Of a DNA stretch of 41,032 nt, positions 7,468-15,710 are shown piece by piece; positions within the stretch are counted from its first letter, which is position 1, and every line of letters starts with the position of its first letter. The stretch covers positions 167,993 through 209,024 of the forward strand of contig NZ_JAUJUJ010000003.1 in assembly GCF_030711595.1 (NCBI RefSeq), written 5' to 3'. The notes beneath the pieces were generated by a model. The model saw only the letters and a program-made list of their open reading frames with translations. It made no database searches and was not told the origin of the DNA. The translations under genes and the position numbers were made by a program. Origin of the DNA: Stenotrophomonas sp. YIM B06876. Its GTDB lineage: Bacteria > Pseudomonadota > Gammaproteobacteria > Xanthomonadales > Xanthomonadaceae.

Positions 7468-9381
7468 ATGTCCCAAGAATCCCCCGCACCGCTGCTGTTT
7501 GCAGATCTCGGTCTTTCCGAGTCTGTGATGAAAGCAGTCGTCGCTGTCGGCTATGAATCGCCGTCACCGATCCAGGCGGCCACCATTCCGGCGCTGCTCA
7601 GCGGCCGTGATGTGCTGGGTACCGCCCAGACCGGTACCGGCAAAACCGCGGCGTTCGCGCTGCCGGTGCTGTCCAATATCGACCTCGACCAGAAAAAGCC
7701 GCAGGCACTGGTGCTGGCTCCGACCCGCGAGCTGGCCATCCAGGTCGCCGAGGCGTTCCAGACCTATTCAGTCGGCACCCCCGGCTTCCGCGTGCTGCCG
7801 GTGTACGGCGGCCAGCCTTATGGGCTGCAGCTGGCCTCGCTCAAGCGCGGCGTGCATGTGGTCGTCGGTACCCCGGGCCGGGTGATCGATCACCTGGATC
7901 GCGGCACCCTGGACCTGTCCGAGCTGAAGACGCTGGTGCTGGACGAAGCCGATGAAATGCTGCGCATGGGCTTCATCGACGATGTTGAAGCCGTGCTGAA
8001 GAAGCTTCCGGCGGAACGCCAGGTGGCGCTGTTCTCGGCCACCATGCCGCAGGCGATCCGCCGTATCGCGCAGACCTACCTGCGTGACCCGGTGGAAGTG
8101 ACCATCGCCTCCAAGACCACCACCTCGGCCAATATCCGCCAGCGTTACTGGTCGGTGAGCGGCCTGCACAAGCTCGATGCGCTCACCCGCATCCTGGAAG
8201 TGGAACCGTTTGACGCGATGATCGTGTTCTCGCGCACCAAGGCCGCTACCGAGGAGCTGGCCGAGAAGCTGCAGGCGCGTGGCCTGGCCGCGGCCGCGAT
8301 CAATGGCGACATGCAGCAGGCCCAGCGCGAGCGCACCATCCAGCAGCTGAAGGACGGCAAGCTCGACATCCTGGTCGCCACCGACGTGGCCGCCCGCGGT
8401 CTGGACGTGGAGCGGATCAGCCATGTGCTGAACTACGACATCCCGTACGACACCGAGAGCTACGTGCACCGCATCGGCCGTACCGGCCGCGCCGGTCGCA
8501 GCGGCGAGGCGATCCTGTTCGTCACCCCGCGCGAGAAGGGCATGTTGCGCGCGATCGAACGCGCCACCCGCCAGCCGATCGAAGAGATGCAGCTGCCGAC
8601 CGTGGCCGCGGTCAACGACCACCGTGTGTCCAAGTTCATGGACCGTATCAGCGACACGCTGGCCACCGGCGACATGGATTTCTATCGCGAGCTGCTGCAG
8701 CGCTACGAGAGCGAGAACAATGTTCCGGCCATCGAGATCGCTGCCGCGCTGGCCAAGATGGTGCAGGGCGACACCCCGTTCCTGCTGACGCCGCCGGTGC
8801 GTGCGCCGCGCGAAGAGCGTGCCCCGCACGGCGACCGCCACGATCGGGGCGAGCGGCCGGCCCGGTTCGAGCCGCGTTTCGAGCGTGGCCCGCGTCGTGA
8901 TGAAGGTGAGCGCGCGCCGCGTGTGCCGCGTGCGGAGGGCGATTTCGAAGCGCGTCCGCGCCGCGAAATGGCGCCGCGTGGTGAGCCCGAAGTCGGCATG
9001 GAAACCTACCGCATCGAAGTGGGTCACGCCCATGGCGTGAAGCCGGCCAACATCGTCGGCGCGATTGCCAATGAAGCCGGTCTGGAAAGCCGTTTCATCG
9101 GCCGCATCGACATCCACGACAACTTCTCGGTGCTCGATCTGCCGGCGGACATGCCCAACGACCTGCTGCAGCATCTGAAGAAGGTGTGGGTGTCGGGCCA
9201 GCAGTTGCAGATGCGGCGCATGGAAGCCGGTGAAGCGCCATCGCAGGCGCAGCCGCGCCCGTTCAAGCCGAAGTTTGGCGCCGGCAAGCCCGGTGGCCAT
9301 CGCTCGGGTCCGGGCGGTCCGGGCGGCGACCGTCCGCCGCGTCGCGACGGTTTCAAGCCGCGCGGCCCGCGCGGGGCCTGA
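7468..9381 (+). CDS. deaD: DEAD-box ATP-dependent RNA helicase DeaD (CsdA)
   Basis: A 637-aa RNA helicase that unwinds structured RNA, known in relatives for ribosome assembly and mRNA turnover in the cold. Motifs in order: Q motif region (SPIQ), Walker A AQTGTGKT (about 52), PTREL, DEAD box VLDEADEM (about 158), SAT (about 189), ARGLDV and HRIGRTGRAG (about 333). From about 400 a Glu/Arg-rich linker leads to a DbpA-type RNA-binding domain (about 510-585, TYRIEVGHAHGVKPANIVGA), and the chain ends in a Gly/Arg/Pro tail typical of unspecific RNA binding. The length fits DeaD rather than the shorter RhlE or DbpA. The ATG at 7468 has CCGGAG upstream and gives the usual N-terminus. A strong hairpin lies 15 bases after the stop. 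Confidence 0.95.
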   Translation: MSQESPAPLLFADLGLSESVMKAVVAVGYESPSPIQAATIPALLSGRDVLGTAQTGTGKTAAFALPVLSNIDLDQKKPQALVLAPTRELAIQVAEAFQTYSVGTPGFRVLPVYGGQPYGLQLASLKRGVHVVVGTPGRVIDHLDRGTLDLSELKTLVLDEADEMLRMGFIDDVEAVLKKLPAERQVALFSATMPQAIRRIAQTYLRDPVEVTIASKTTTSANIRQRYWSVSGLHKLDALTRILEVEPFDAMIVFSRTKAATEELAEKLQARGLAAAAINGDMQQAQRERTIQQLKDGKLDILVATDVAARGLDVERISHVLNYDIPYDTESYVHRIGRTGRAGRSGEAILFVTPREKGMLRAIERATRQPIEEMQLPTVAAVNDHRVSKFMDRISDTLATGDMDFYRELLQRYESENNVPAIEIAAALAKMVQGDTPFLLTPPVRAPREERAPHGDRHDRGERPARFEPRFERGPRRDEGERAPRVPRAEGDFEARPRREMAPRGEPEVGMETYRIEVGHAHGVKPANIVGAIANEAGLESRFIGRIDIHDNFSVLDLPADMPNDLLQHLKKVWVSGQQLQMRRMEAGEAPSQAQPRPFKPKFGAGKPGGHRSGPGGPGGDRPPRRDGFKPRGPRGA

Positions 9382-9396
9382 AGGTAATACGCTGGA

Positions 9397-9429
9397 CAAC
9401 AGCCCCGGTTCGCCGGGGCTGTTGCGTTT
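9397..9429 (+). terminator. Terminator hairpin after deaD
   Basis: A perfect 12-bp stem, 9397-9408 with 9413-9424, closed by the stable tetraloop TTCG and followed by CGTTTC. The T tract is short, but stem strength and position right after the stop make a terminator the natural reading. Confidence 0.85.
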
Positions 9430-9534
9430 CTGCGGCGCTGATTCGCGGCAGGCGGGCGGTTGTCGTCGACGCCGTGGGAGGGCGCTTTGCGGCACTGGTA
9501 CTGCTGGCCGATGGGCAACGCAGAGGCTTGTTGC

Positions 9535-9540
9535 GATAAT
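9535..9540 (+). promoter_or_regulatory. Candidate -10 element of the 7TM diguanylate cyclase
   Basis: GATAAT, 59 bases before the GTG start at 9600, in an otherwise GC-rich gap after the deaD terminator. No clear -35 box. Confidence 0.35.
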
Positions 9541-9599
9541 CCGGCTCCAGCATTTCACCGGCGCGTAGTTCGCAGTTCCATGGAGCAGGAAATCGTAAA

Positions 9600-11240
9600 G
9601 TGCTGACCAGCGGCAGAAACAGTGCGGCTGCCGTGATGCTGATCATCTTGCTCGGCCTGTTCTGGCCGGGCGCTGCGGCGGCGCAACCGACGCGATCCGG
9701 GCTTGATTTCCTGCTGGTGGGTGCTGCCACCGACCAGCAGGCGCCGATACGCGCGTGCAGCCCGGAGGTCATGCAGCGGCTGCCGGAGCAGATCGAGATT
9801 CCCGCTCCGGCTGGCGGCTGGTCCGGGGCGCCGCAGGCGGTGGATGTATTCAACGTGTTTTCCGGCGAGGTGATGATCGCCCACGGCGAGCGCCGCATCT
9901 GTGGCCACATGCAGGACGCGCGTACCCGCGATTCGCGCTTCCGCGCCGGCGTGGGCATGGTGGTGGTGCCGGCTGCCGGCAGCACCGATCCGATCCGCGT
10001 GGCGTGGTCGCCGCCCTTGAGGGCGCGCTGGATCCCTACCGTGCATCTGGGGGCGCCCAGTCCGCTGCAGCAGGCCGATACCTTGCGGCTGCTGGTGCGC
10101 ACCTCGTGCCTGGCCATTGCCATGGTCCTGGCGCTGTCGGCGCTGATGGGCTTCCTTGGCACCCGGGACCACACGTTTCTGGTCTATGCGCTGCTGTGCG
10201 CGCTGTTGCTGATCTGGCAGGCGGTGCTGAGCGGACTGAGCGGCTATCCCGAGCCATGGCTGCCGGTGGATGAGGCCGCGCCCTGGTGGCGGGTGGCGTT
10301 ATGGGCATTGGCGGCAGCGGCGATGCTGTCGGTGCTGTGGCGGCTCAGTGGCGGCCTGCAACGGCTGCCGTGCTCGCGGCGCGGGGTGCAGAAACTGGTC
10401 TGGCTGCTGGCGCTGGTTGCAGTGCTGGCGCCGTGGTTGTCGTTGCCGTTGCTGTCGCTGGTCCTGCACACGGTTGACCTGGTTTTCGCTGCGGGCTGCC
10501 TGCTGGTGCTGGGGGTTGGCGTGGTCTCGGTGGTGCGCCGCGATTATGGCGCGTTCGATGGCATTGTCGCGGCGCTGCCGTTGCTGGCGATGACACTGGC
10601 CGATGCGGCCGGCAACCGCCTGCTGGTCGAATACCGGACCGAGGTGATCCAGCTGACGGTGACCTGGTTCCTGATAGTGGCCGCCTACGCGCTCAATCGG
10701 CGCCTCGGCCGCCTGCGCCGGCAGCGCGATGAGCTGCGCCACCTGGCTGAAACCGATGTGCTCACCGGCCTGCCCAACCGGCGGGCCGGGTTGCGCCAGT
10801 TGCAGACATATGTGGCACAGGCGCAGGCCGCCACGCAGCCGTTGTCGATCGGATTTCTCGACATCGACCTGTTCAAGCAGATCAACGACCACTACGGCCA
10901 CGACGTGGGCGACGAGGTTCTGGTGGCCGTTGCGCGGGCCCTGGTCGACGCGCTGCCCAACCGCGCCGATGTGGTCCGCATGGGTGGCGAGGAGTTCCTG
11001 ATCCTGCTGCCGGGGATGGACGCCGCGGCGGCGGCCCAGCGGCTGGAGCAGCTGCGTGAACGGGTGACGCGCGTGGCCGCCGGATTGCGCCACGACGGGC
11101 TGCAGGTGACCGCCAGCATCGGCCTGGCCGGGCTGCGGGCCGCCGGTGACGATATGGCCGCCCTGCTGCGGCGCGCGGACGATGCCATGTACAGCGCCAA
11201 ACGCGGCGGCCGCAACCGGGTTTTCGCCGCCGCGCGTTAG
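9600..11240 (+). CDS. Membrane-bound diguanylate cyclase (7TM sensor, GGDEF)
   Basis: A 546-aa protein predicted to make cyclic di-GMP. Order: signal peptide (about 1-27, ending AAAAQ), a periplasmic domain (about 28-155), seven or eight transmembrane helices (about 160-370) in the arrangement of 7TMR-DISM receptors, and a cytoplasmic GGDEF domain (about 380-546) with LTGLPNRR, DIDLFKQINDHYGHDVGDEVL and active-site GGEEF at about 462. The RxxD inhibitory site expected five residues before GGEEF is absent, so product inhibition by that route is unlikely. The GTG start is supported by GGAGCAGGA upstream, and GATAAT (9535-9540) is a plausible -10. The signal sensed in the periplasm is unknown. 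A second cyclase lies two genes downstream. Confidence 0.88.
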   Translation: MLTSGRNSAAAVMLIILLGLFWPGAAAAQPTRSGLDFLLVGAATDQQAPIRACSPEVMQRLPEQIEIPAPAGGWSGAPQAVDVFNVFSGEVMIAHGERRICGHMQDARTRDSRFRAGVGMVVVPAAGSTDPIRVAWSPPLRARWIPTVHLGAPSPLQQADTLRLLVRTSCLAIAMVLALSALMGFLGTRDHTFLVYALLCALLLIWQAVLSGLSGYPEPWLPVDEAAPWWRVALWALAAAAMLSVLWRLSGGLQRLPCSRRGVQKLVWLLALVAVLAPWLSLPLLSLVLHTVDLVFAAGCLLVLGVGVVSVVRRDYGAFDGIVAALPLLAMTLADAAGNRLLVEYRTEVIQLTVTWFLIVAAYALNRRLGRLRRQRDELRHLAETDVLTGLPNRRAGLRQLQTYVAQAQAATQPLSIGFLDIDLFKQINDHYGHDVGDEVLVAVARALVDALPNRADVVRMGGEEFLILLPGMDAAAAAQRLEQLRERVTRVAAGLRHDGLQVTASIGLAGLRAAGDDMAALLRRADDAMYSAKRGGRNRVFAAAR

Positions 11241-11278
11241 CGGCAGCGACGCGGCGCGCGGCAGACGGGCGGATCGCG

Positions 11279-11284
11279 GATAAT
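11279..11284 (+). promoter_or_regulatory. Candidate -10 element of rluF (leaderless start)
   Basis: GATAAT ends 6 bases before the ATG at 11291. With usual spacing the first transcribed base would be the A of the start codon. No Shine-Dalgarno is seen between this box and the ATG. The -35 region is GC-rich without a TTGACA-like match. Confidence 0.4.
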
Positions 11285-11290
11285 TGCACG

Positions 11291-12013
11291 ATGACAACCC
11301 GACTCAACAAGTACATCGCCGAAACCGGCTTCTGTTCCCGGCGTGAAGCCGATCGCCTGCTCGGCGACCGCCGCGTCACCGTCAATGGCATCTGCGCCGG
11401 CACCGGCGCGGTGGTCGGCCCGGACGACGTGGTCCTGGTCGACGGGCAGCCGCTGCGTGCGCGCGAAGTGCAGAAAAGCACCGGCCGCCGCCACGTCTAC
11501 ATCGCCCTCAACAAGCCGGTGGGGATCACCTGCACCACCGAAAGCTCGGTCAGCGGCAACATCGTCGATTTCATCGGCCACGAACAGCGTATCTTCCCGA
11601 TCGGCCGTCTGGACAAGGATTCGGAAGGACTGATCCTGCTGACCAGCAACGGCGACATCGTCAACAAGATCCTGCGCGCCGAGAACGGCCACCAGAAGGA
11701 GTACCTGGTGGCGGTGAACAAGCCGGTCAGCGACGAATTCCTGCGCGGCATGGCGCGCGGCGTGCGTATCCACAACGAGACCACGCTGCCGTGCAAGACC
11801 AGCCGGATTGCCAAGTTCGGCTTCCGCATCATCCTGCAGCAGGGCCTGAACCGGCAGATCCGGCTGATGGCGGCCGAATTCGGTTTCCGTGTCACCCAGC
11901 TGCGCCGGGTGCGCATCGACAACATTAAGCTGGGCGCGCTCAAGCCGGGGCAGTGGCGCAACCTCACCGAACAGGAATTGCGCGGCCTGCTGCCGCAACA
12001 CACCGACTGGTGA
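11291..12013 (+). CDS. rluF: 23S rRNA pseudouridine(2604) synthase RluF
   Basis: A 240-aa pseudouridine synthase of the RsuA/RluB-E-F group. Seen: an N-terminal S4 domain (RLNKYIAETGFCSRREADRL), a linker, then the catalytic domain with ALNKPVG and the active-site motif FPIGRLDKDSEGLILLT (Asp108), followed by the KEYLV and GLNRQIR motifs. The segment around GRLDKDSEGL and NRQIRLM matches RluF rather than RluB or RsuA. E. coli RluF modifies U2604 (and a neighbouring base) of 23S rRNA and can also act on tRNA-Tyr. It sits between two diguanylate cyclase genes in the same direction, with short gaps on both sides but a plausible promoter of its own. Confidence 0.92.
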   Translation: MTTRLNKYIAETGFCSRREADRLLGDRRVTVNGICAGTGAVVGPDDVVLVDGQPLRAREVQKSTGRRHVYIALNKPVGITCTTESSVSGNIVDFIGHEQRIFPIGRLDKDSEGLILLTSNGDIVNKILRAENGHQKEYLVAVNKPVSDEFLRGMARGVRIHNETTLPCKTSRIAKFGFRIILQQGLNRQIRLMAAEFGFRVTQLRRVRIDNIKLGALKPGQWRNLTEQELRGLLPQHTDW

Positions 12014-12051
12014 AGTGTGACCGGCTCGCTGTCGTATCCGCGGTCGGACGC

Positions 12052-12057
12052 TAGACT
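12052..12057 (+). promoter_or_regulatory. Candidate -10 element TAGACT
   Basis: TAGACT 45 bases before the ATG of the GAF-GGDEF gene at 12103. It suggests this cyclase is transcribed separately from rluF. Confidence 0.4.
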
Positions 12058-12102
12058 TTCCGGGGGCTCAACCGTTGGCTGTCGCTTGACCGGAAACCGC
12101 GC

Positions 12103-13167
12103 ATGATCAAACCCTCCCTTCCTGGAAATGAAGCCGAGCGTCTGGCGGCGTTGCACCGCTACCGGATCCTGGATACCGCCCGCGAGCAGGAGTTCGATGA
12201 TCTGGTGACCATCGCCCGCACGCTGTGTGGCACGGCGATGGGTGCGGTGACGCTGATCGACCGCGACCGGCAGTGGTTCAAATCGCTGCAGGGGCTGGAA
12301 GGCGAACAGACTGCGCGGGATGACGCGTTCTGCGCCCACGCCATCCTCCAGCCCGGGCAGCTGACCGTGGTTCCGGATGCGCGCCTGGACGCGCGTTTTT
12401 CCGCCAATCCGGCGGTGGTGGGCGATCCGAACATCCGCTTCTACGCCGGCGCGCCGCTGTTGAGCAGTGATGGCTATGCACTGGGCACTTTGTGCGTGTT
12501 CGACTCGGTGCCCGGTGTGTTGGGCATGTCGCAGGCCGACGCGCTGCGCGCGCTGTCGCGGCAGGTCGGGCGGATGCTGGAGATGCGCCTGCTGCGCCGC
12601 CAGATCGACCATCACCAGGCTGAGCACGAGTGGTACGAGGCGCGCCTGGCCGAGTACTACCAGCAGCTGGAGCAGGCCAATCTGGAGTTGTCCGAACAGA
12701 CGCGCACCGATCCGCTGACCGGCCTGCCCAACCGCCGTGCGCTGGCCGCCGCGCTGTCAGCATCGATCGACCGTGCCGGCGAGGCGCCGCCAGCGGTGGC
12801 CATCGTCGATATCGACCATTTCAAGATGGTCAACGACATCCACGGCCACAGCGAAGGTGACCGCGTGCTGACCGAGCTGGCCGACGTGCTGCGCGCGCAG
12901 TTTGCCGGGCGTGGCATGGCCGCACGTTTTGGTGGCGAGGAGTTCGTGATCCTGATGCCGGACACCCCGCTGCACCAGGCCGAGCTGCAATGCCACTGCC
13001 TGCGCGAAGCCGTACGGTTGCTGCCGATCGGGCTGCCGATTTCCATCAGTGTGGGGGTGGCGGTGCATCGCCGCGGCGACAGCGCCGGGCAGACCTTGCA
13101 CCGCGCCGATCTGGCGCTGTATGAAGCCAAGCGCCAGGGGCGGGACCGGGTAGTGCTGGCCGATTGA
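12103..13167 (+). CDS. Soluble diguanylate cyclase with GAF sensor domain
   Basis: A 354-aa cytoplasmic protein: an N-terminal GAF domain (about 20-165; the start LAALHRYRILDTAREQEFD and the pattern FYAGAPLLSSDGYALGTLCV are typical of GAF domains joined to GGDEF), a coiled-coil linker (about 165-200, rich in Gln, Glu and Leu), and a GGDEF domain (about 200-352) with LTGLPNRR, DIDHFKMVNDIHGH and GGEEF at about 277. The active site is intact, so cyclic di-GMP synthesis is expected. An RxxD inhibitory site is not found at the usual place. There are no transmembrane segments, so it should respond to an intracellular ligand or redox signal. It converges on the EamA gene with 15 bases between the stops. 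Confidence 0.9.
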   Translation: MIKPSLPGNEAERLAALHRYRILDTAREQEFDDLVTIARTLCGTAMGAVTLIDRDRQWFKSLQGLEGEQTARDDAFCAHAILQPGQLTVVPDARLDARFSANPAVVGDPNIRFYAGAPLLSSDGYALGTLCVFDSVPGVLGMSQADALRALSRQVGRMLEMRLLRRQIDHHQAEHEWYEARLAEYYQQLEQANLELSEQTRTDPLTGLPNRRALAAALSASIDRAGEAPPAVAIVDIDHFKMVNDIHGHSEGDRVLTELADVLRAQFAGRGMAARFGGEEFVILMPDTPLHQAELQCHCLREAVRLLPIGLPISISVGVAVHRRGDSAGQTLHRADLALYEAKRQGRDRVVLAD

Positions 13168-13182
13168 CCGCGGGCGGCGGGG

Positions 13183-14130
13183 TCATTCGCCCAGATTTCG
13201 GGCTTCGGCAGTGGCCAGCAGCTCCGGATGCTGCACCGGGCGGCGGCGGTTGAGCAGTGGGTGCAGGAACACCGCACCCACAATGATGGCCACGCCCAGG
13301 TAGAACAGCGGCCGCAATTCGTGCTGTTCGCCCAGGAACAGCATCGCCAGCACAATCGCGTAGACCGGCTCCAGGTTGGTCACCAGCTGCACGGTGTAGG
13401 CGCTGAGGTGGCGCAATGCCACCAGCGCCAGCGCAAACGGCAGCAGCGTGCACAGGCCCGACAACGCGAGCAGCAGCAGGCCGTCATGCAGGTCGGGGAG
13501 CACCCACAGCTCACTGGCCAGTGCGGGCAGCACGAACGGCAGCAGCGGTGCCAACAGGGTCAGGGTCAGCGTACCGGCGCCCAGCTCCAGCGCGGTCACG
13601 GTGAGCGGATCGGCGTGCGCCACCATGCGTTTGTTGAACGAACCGAAGACCGCCACCAGCAGCGCCGACAACGCGCCGATCGCCACGCCCAGACGCATGC
13701 CGGCGGGGACGCCGCCCACCACCAGCGCCACCCCCGGCAACACCGCAAGGCCGAAGACCAGCTCGCGCGGCTGGAACGGCCGCTTGGCGATCCACGGTTC
13801 GACCACTGCGGTGAACACCGGCGCCAGCGCGATGCAGGTGGCCGCCACCGAGGCATTGGCCAGCTTGATCGCGCCATAGAACGTGAGCCAGTGCAGTGCC
13901 ACCAGTGCGCCGATGCCGCAGTAGCCGGCGACCAGCCGCGGCGAGAGCCTGGCCAGGCCGCGCCACACCCGCGGCAGCAGCGCCAGCATCGCCACCACCA
14001 GCAGCATGCGCCACCACACCAGCGGCAGCGCGGGCAGGGTGATCAGCTTGCCGAGGATGGCGGTCACGCCCCACAGCAGCACGCAGAAATGGATTTGCAA
14101 CAGGGCTTTGCGGGTGTCGGTCATCGGCAT
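13183..14130 (-). CDS. EamA-family (DMT superfamily) transporter
   Basis: A 315-aa inner-membrane protein with about ten transmembrane helices in two repeats of five, the EamA pattern. The repeats begin near LQIHFCVLLWGVTAILGKL and near GALSALLVAVFGSFNKRMV, and the second ends with LEPVYAIVLAMLFLGE, a typical EamA signature before the last helices. Such proteins export metabolites or amino acids; the substrate cannot be predicted. Two in-frame ATGs (14130 and 14124) are both possible starts. Confidence 0.88.
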   Translation of the reverse strand: MPMTDTRKALLQIHFCVLLWGVTAILGKLITLPALPLVWWRMLLVVAMLALLPRVWRGLARLSPRLVAGYCGIGALVALHWLTFYGAIKLANASVAATCIALAPVFTAVVEPWIAKRPFQPRELVFGLAVLPGVALVVGGVPAGMRLGVAIGALSALLVAVFGSFNKRMVAHADPLTVTALELGAGTLTLTLLAPLLPFVLPALASELWVLPDLHDGLLLLALSGLCTLLPFALALVALRHLSAYTVQLVTNLEPVYAIVLAMLFLGEQHELRPLFYLGVAIIVGAVFLHPLLNRRRPVQHPELLATAEARNLGE

Positions 14131-14176
14131 GCGGGTATTGTCGCCGAAGCCCGCGTCGGCAGCTGTGCCGCTTCCG

Positions 14177-15013
14177 TCAGGTTTTGGCTAGAACCCGCAA
14201 CAACGCCATCGCCGCGGCCGGATTGCGCTCCTTGGCGGCGCTGATGAAGTACACAAACACCTCGCGCGCAGGGCCGGCGGCAGCCCGCCCGCCGGCATGC
14301 GGCAGCTCGGCCGGGTCTTCGCCGTCTCGCCATTGGCATACCCGCTGCGCCCATTGCGCCAGTTCCGCTGCGGGATAGCCGTCCGGCTCCGATGCCGCGC
14401 TGCGCATCAGCCGGGCATAGACGAAATCGGCGGTCAGGTCCGCCGCGTTCGGGTAGTCGGGCGAGTCGGTATAGACCAGCGCCATCCCGTGTGTCCGCGC
14501 CAGCGCCAGCAACGCCGGGGTGATGAAGCCGGCATCGCGGATCTCCAGCGCGTGGCGCAGGCGTCGTCCGCCGACCTGTGCCGGCAAATGCTGGATAAAT
14601 GTAGCGAAGTCGTCGCTGTCCAGCGTGCGCCCGGCTTCGAACTGCCACACCAGTGGGCCCAGCTTGTCGCCCATTTCGGCGATTCCGCCGATGAAGTCGT
14701 CCACCTGCGGCGCCGTGCCAGCCAGGTGTCGGGCCGCGGTGATTCGTTTCGGCGCCTTGGCCGAGAACACGAAGTCTTCCGGGGTCTCGTCGCGCCACCG
14801 GGCATAGGTCGCCGGTTTCTGCGTGCCGTAATACGTGCTGTTGATCTCGATGGCCGTCAACTGGCGGCTGGCGAATTCCAGCTCGCGCCGCTGCACCAGC
14901 CCGGCCGGATAGAACCTGCCGCCGCGCCACGGCACATACGTCCAGCCGCCGATGCCCACATGCACGCCCTTGGGCGTATGGCGTTGGGACGGATTGGAGA
15001 ACAGCTCGTTCAT
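14177..15013 (-). CDS. DUF72 family protein
   Basis: A 278-aa cytoplasmic protein of the DUF72 family, a TIM-barrel fold of unknown reaction. Seen: the opening strand VGIGGWTYVPWRG, the motif LTAIEINSTYYGTQ, then FVFSAKAPKRIT and ALEIRDAGF, and a late VYFISAAKERNP where the family has its conserved Asn. Start ATG 15011-15013 fits the usual N-terminus and avoids a non-conserved extension. Members of this family have sometimes been linked to DNA or iron-sulfur chemistry, but nothing here decides it. Confidence 0.88.
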   Translation of the reverse strand: MNELFSNPSQRHTPKGVHVGIGGWTYVPWRGGRFYPAGLVQRRELEFASRQLTAIEINSTYYGTQKPATYARWRDETPEDFVFSAKAPKRITAARHLAGTAPQVDDFIGGIAEMGDKLGPLVWQFEAGRTLDSDDFATFIQHLPAQVGGRRLRHALEIRDAGFITPALLALARTHGMALVYTDSPDYPNAADLTADFVYARLMRSAASEPDGYPAAELAQWAQRVCQWRDGEDPAELPHAGGRAAAGPAREVFVYFISAAKERNPAAAMALLRVLAKT

Positions 15014-15093
15014 GGCATCTCGCTCATCGGCAGATGCGCATTGTGTCGCGCTCTGCCCTGCAGGAGCGTCAACAGCGCATGGCGCACTACTGC

Positions 15094-15119
15094 TGTAGCA
15101 CCGACGCGGGTCGCGATGC
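15094..15119 (+). repeat. REP-like element, copy 1
   Basis: A 26-base sequence beginning TGTAGCACCGACGC and ending in GTCGCGATGC. It resembles the common TGTAGGAGCG...GTCGCGA interspersed repeats of xanthomonads and pseudomonads, and the two copies at 17300 and 17350. It lies in the gap between the VOC gene and DUF72. Confidence 0.5.
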
Positions 15120-15168
15120 TTCAGCAGCTTGGTCGCGACTTGTGGCCCCAAGCCACCGGGCGCCGTTC

Positions 15169-15600
15169 CTACCCGGCGCCGTCCTTCCATGGGTCATAAC
15201 TGCCGAACCACCACAGGTGGCCTTCCGGATCACGGCAGGCGTAGCCGCGGCCGCCGTAGTTCTGGTCGGCGATATCGATCACGATCCGGGCACCGGCGCC
15301 CTTGGCGCGGGCGTAGTGCGCGTCGGCGTCGCTGACAATCACGCAGGCGCTCTGGGTTTCCCGCCCGCCCACTTCATCGGGCTGGATCATCTGCGCAGAC
15401 CACGCGCCCGGCTGTACCGAGCCCAGCATGACCATGCCATTGCCGAACACCAGCTGCGCGTGATGCACGGTGTCGCCATCGGCGTACACCACCTGGCGCT
15501 CGAAGCCGAACGCGTGGCACAGCCAGTCGATGGCGGCCGGCGCATCGCGGTAGCGCAGGCAGGGAATGATGGTGGCGGTGGTCGCAGCGGCAAGGGGCAT
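15169..15600 (-). CDS. VOC superfamily (glyoxalase/PhnB-like) protein
   Basis: A 143-aa protein with the vicinal oxygen chelate pattern: paired beta-alpha-beta-beta-beta modules starting with IIPCLRYRDAPAAIDWLCHAFGF and closing with the strand motif GYACRDPEGHLWWFGSY. This last piece, with Glu next to GHLW, is characteristic of PhnB-like and glyoxalase/bleomycin-resistance proteins. They bind a metal or small ligand; the actual reaction is unknown. It is divergent from the serine hydrolase gene. Confidence 0.9.
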   Translation of the reverse strand: MPLAAATTATIIPCLRYRDAPAAIDWLCHAFGFERQVVYADGDTVHHAQLVFGNGMVMLGSVQPGAWSAQMIQPDEVGGRETQSACVIVSDADAHYARAKGAGARIVIDIADQNYGGRGYACRDPEGHLWWFGSYDPWKDGAG

Positions 15601-15710
15601 GGCGGCAATCGGGCAGGGTCCAGGCTTCGGAGCATGGCGGCGGCCGCGTTACCATCATGAAAAGGCCGGCTGCCGCAACGGTGGCCGCTGAACGAATCAG
15701 GAGACGCGGT

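Noticed and set aside
7768..9558. Long minus-strand frame opposite deaD
   Set aside because: Antisense shadow of the helicase with low-complexity His/Arg/Gln composition.
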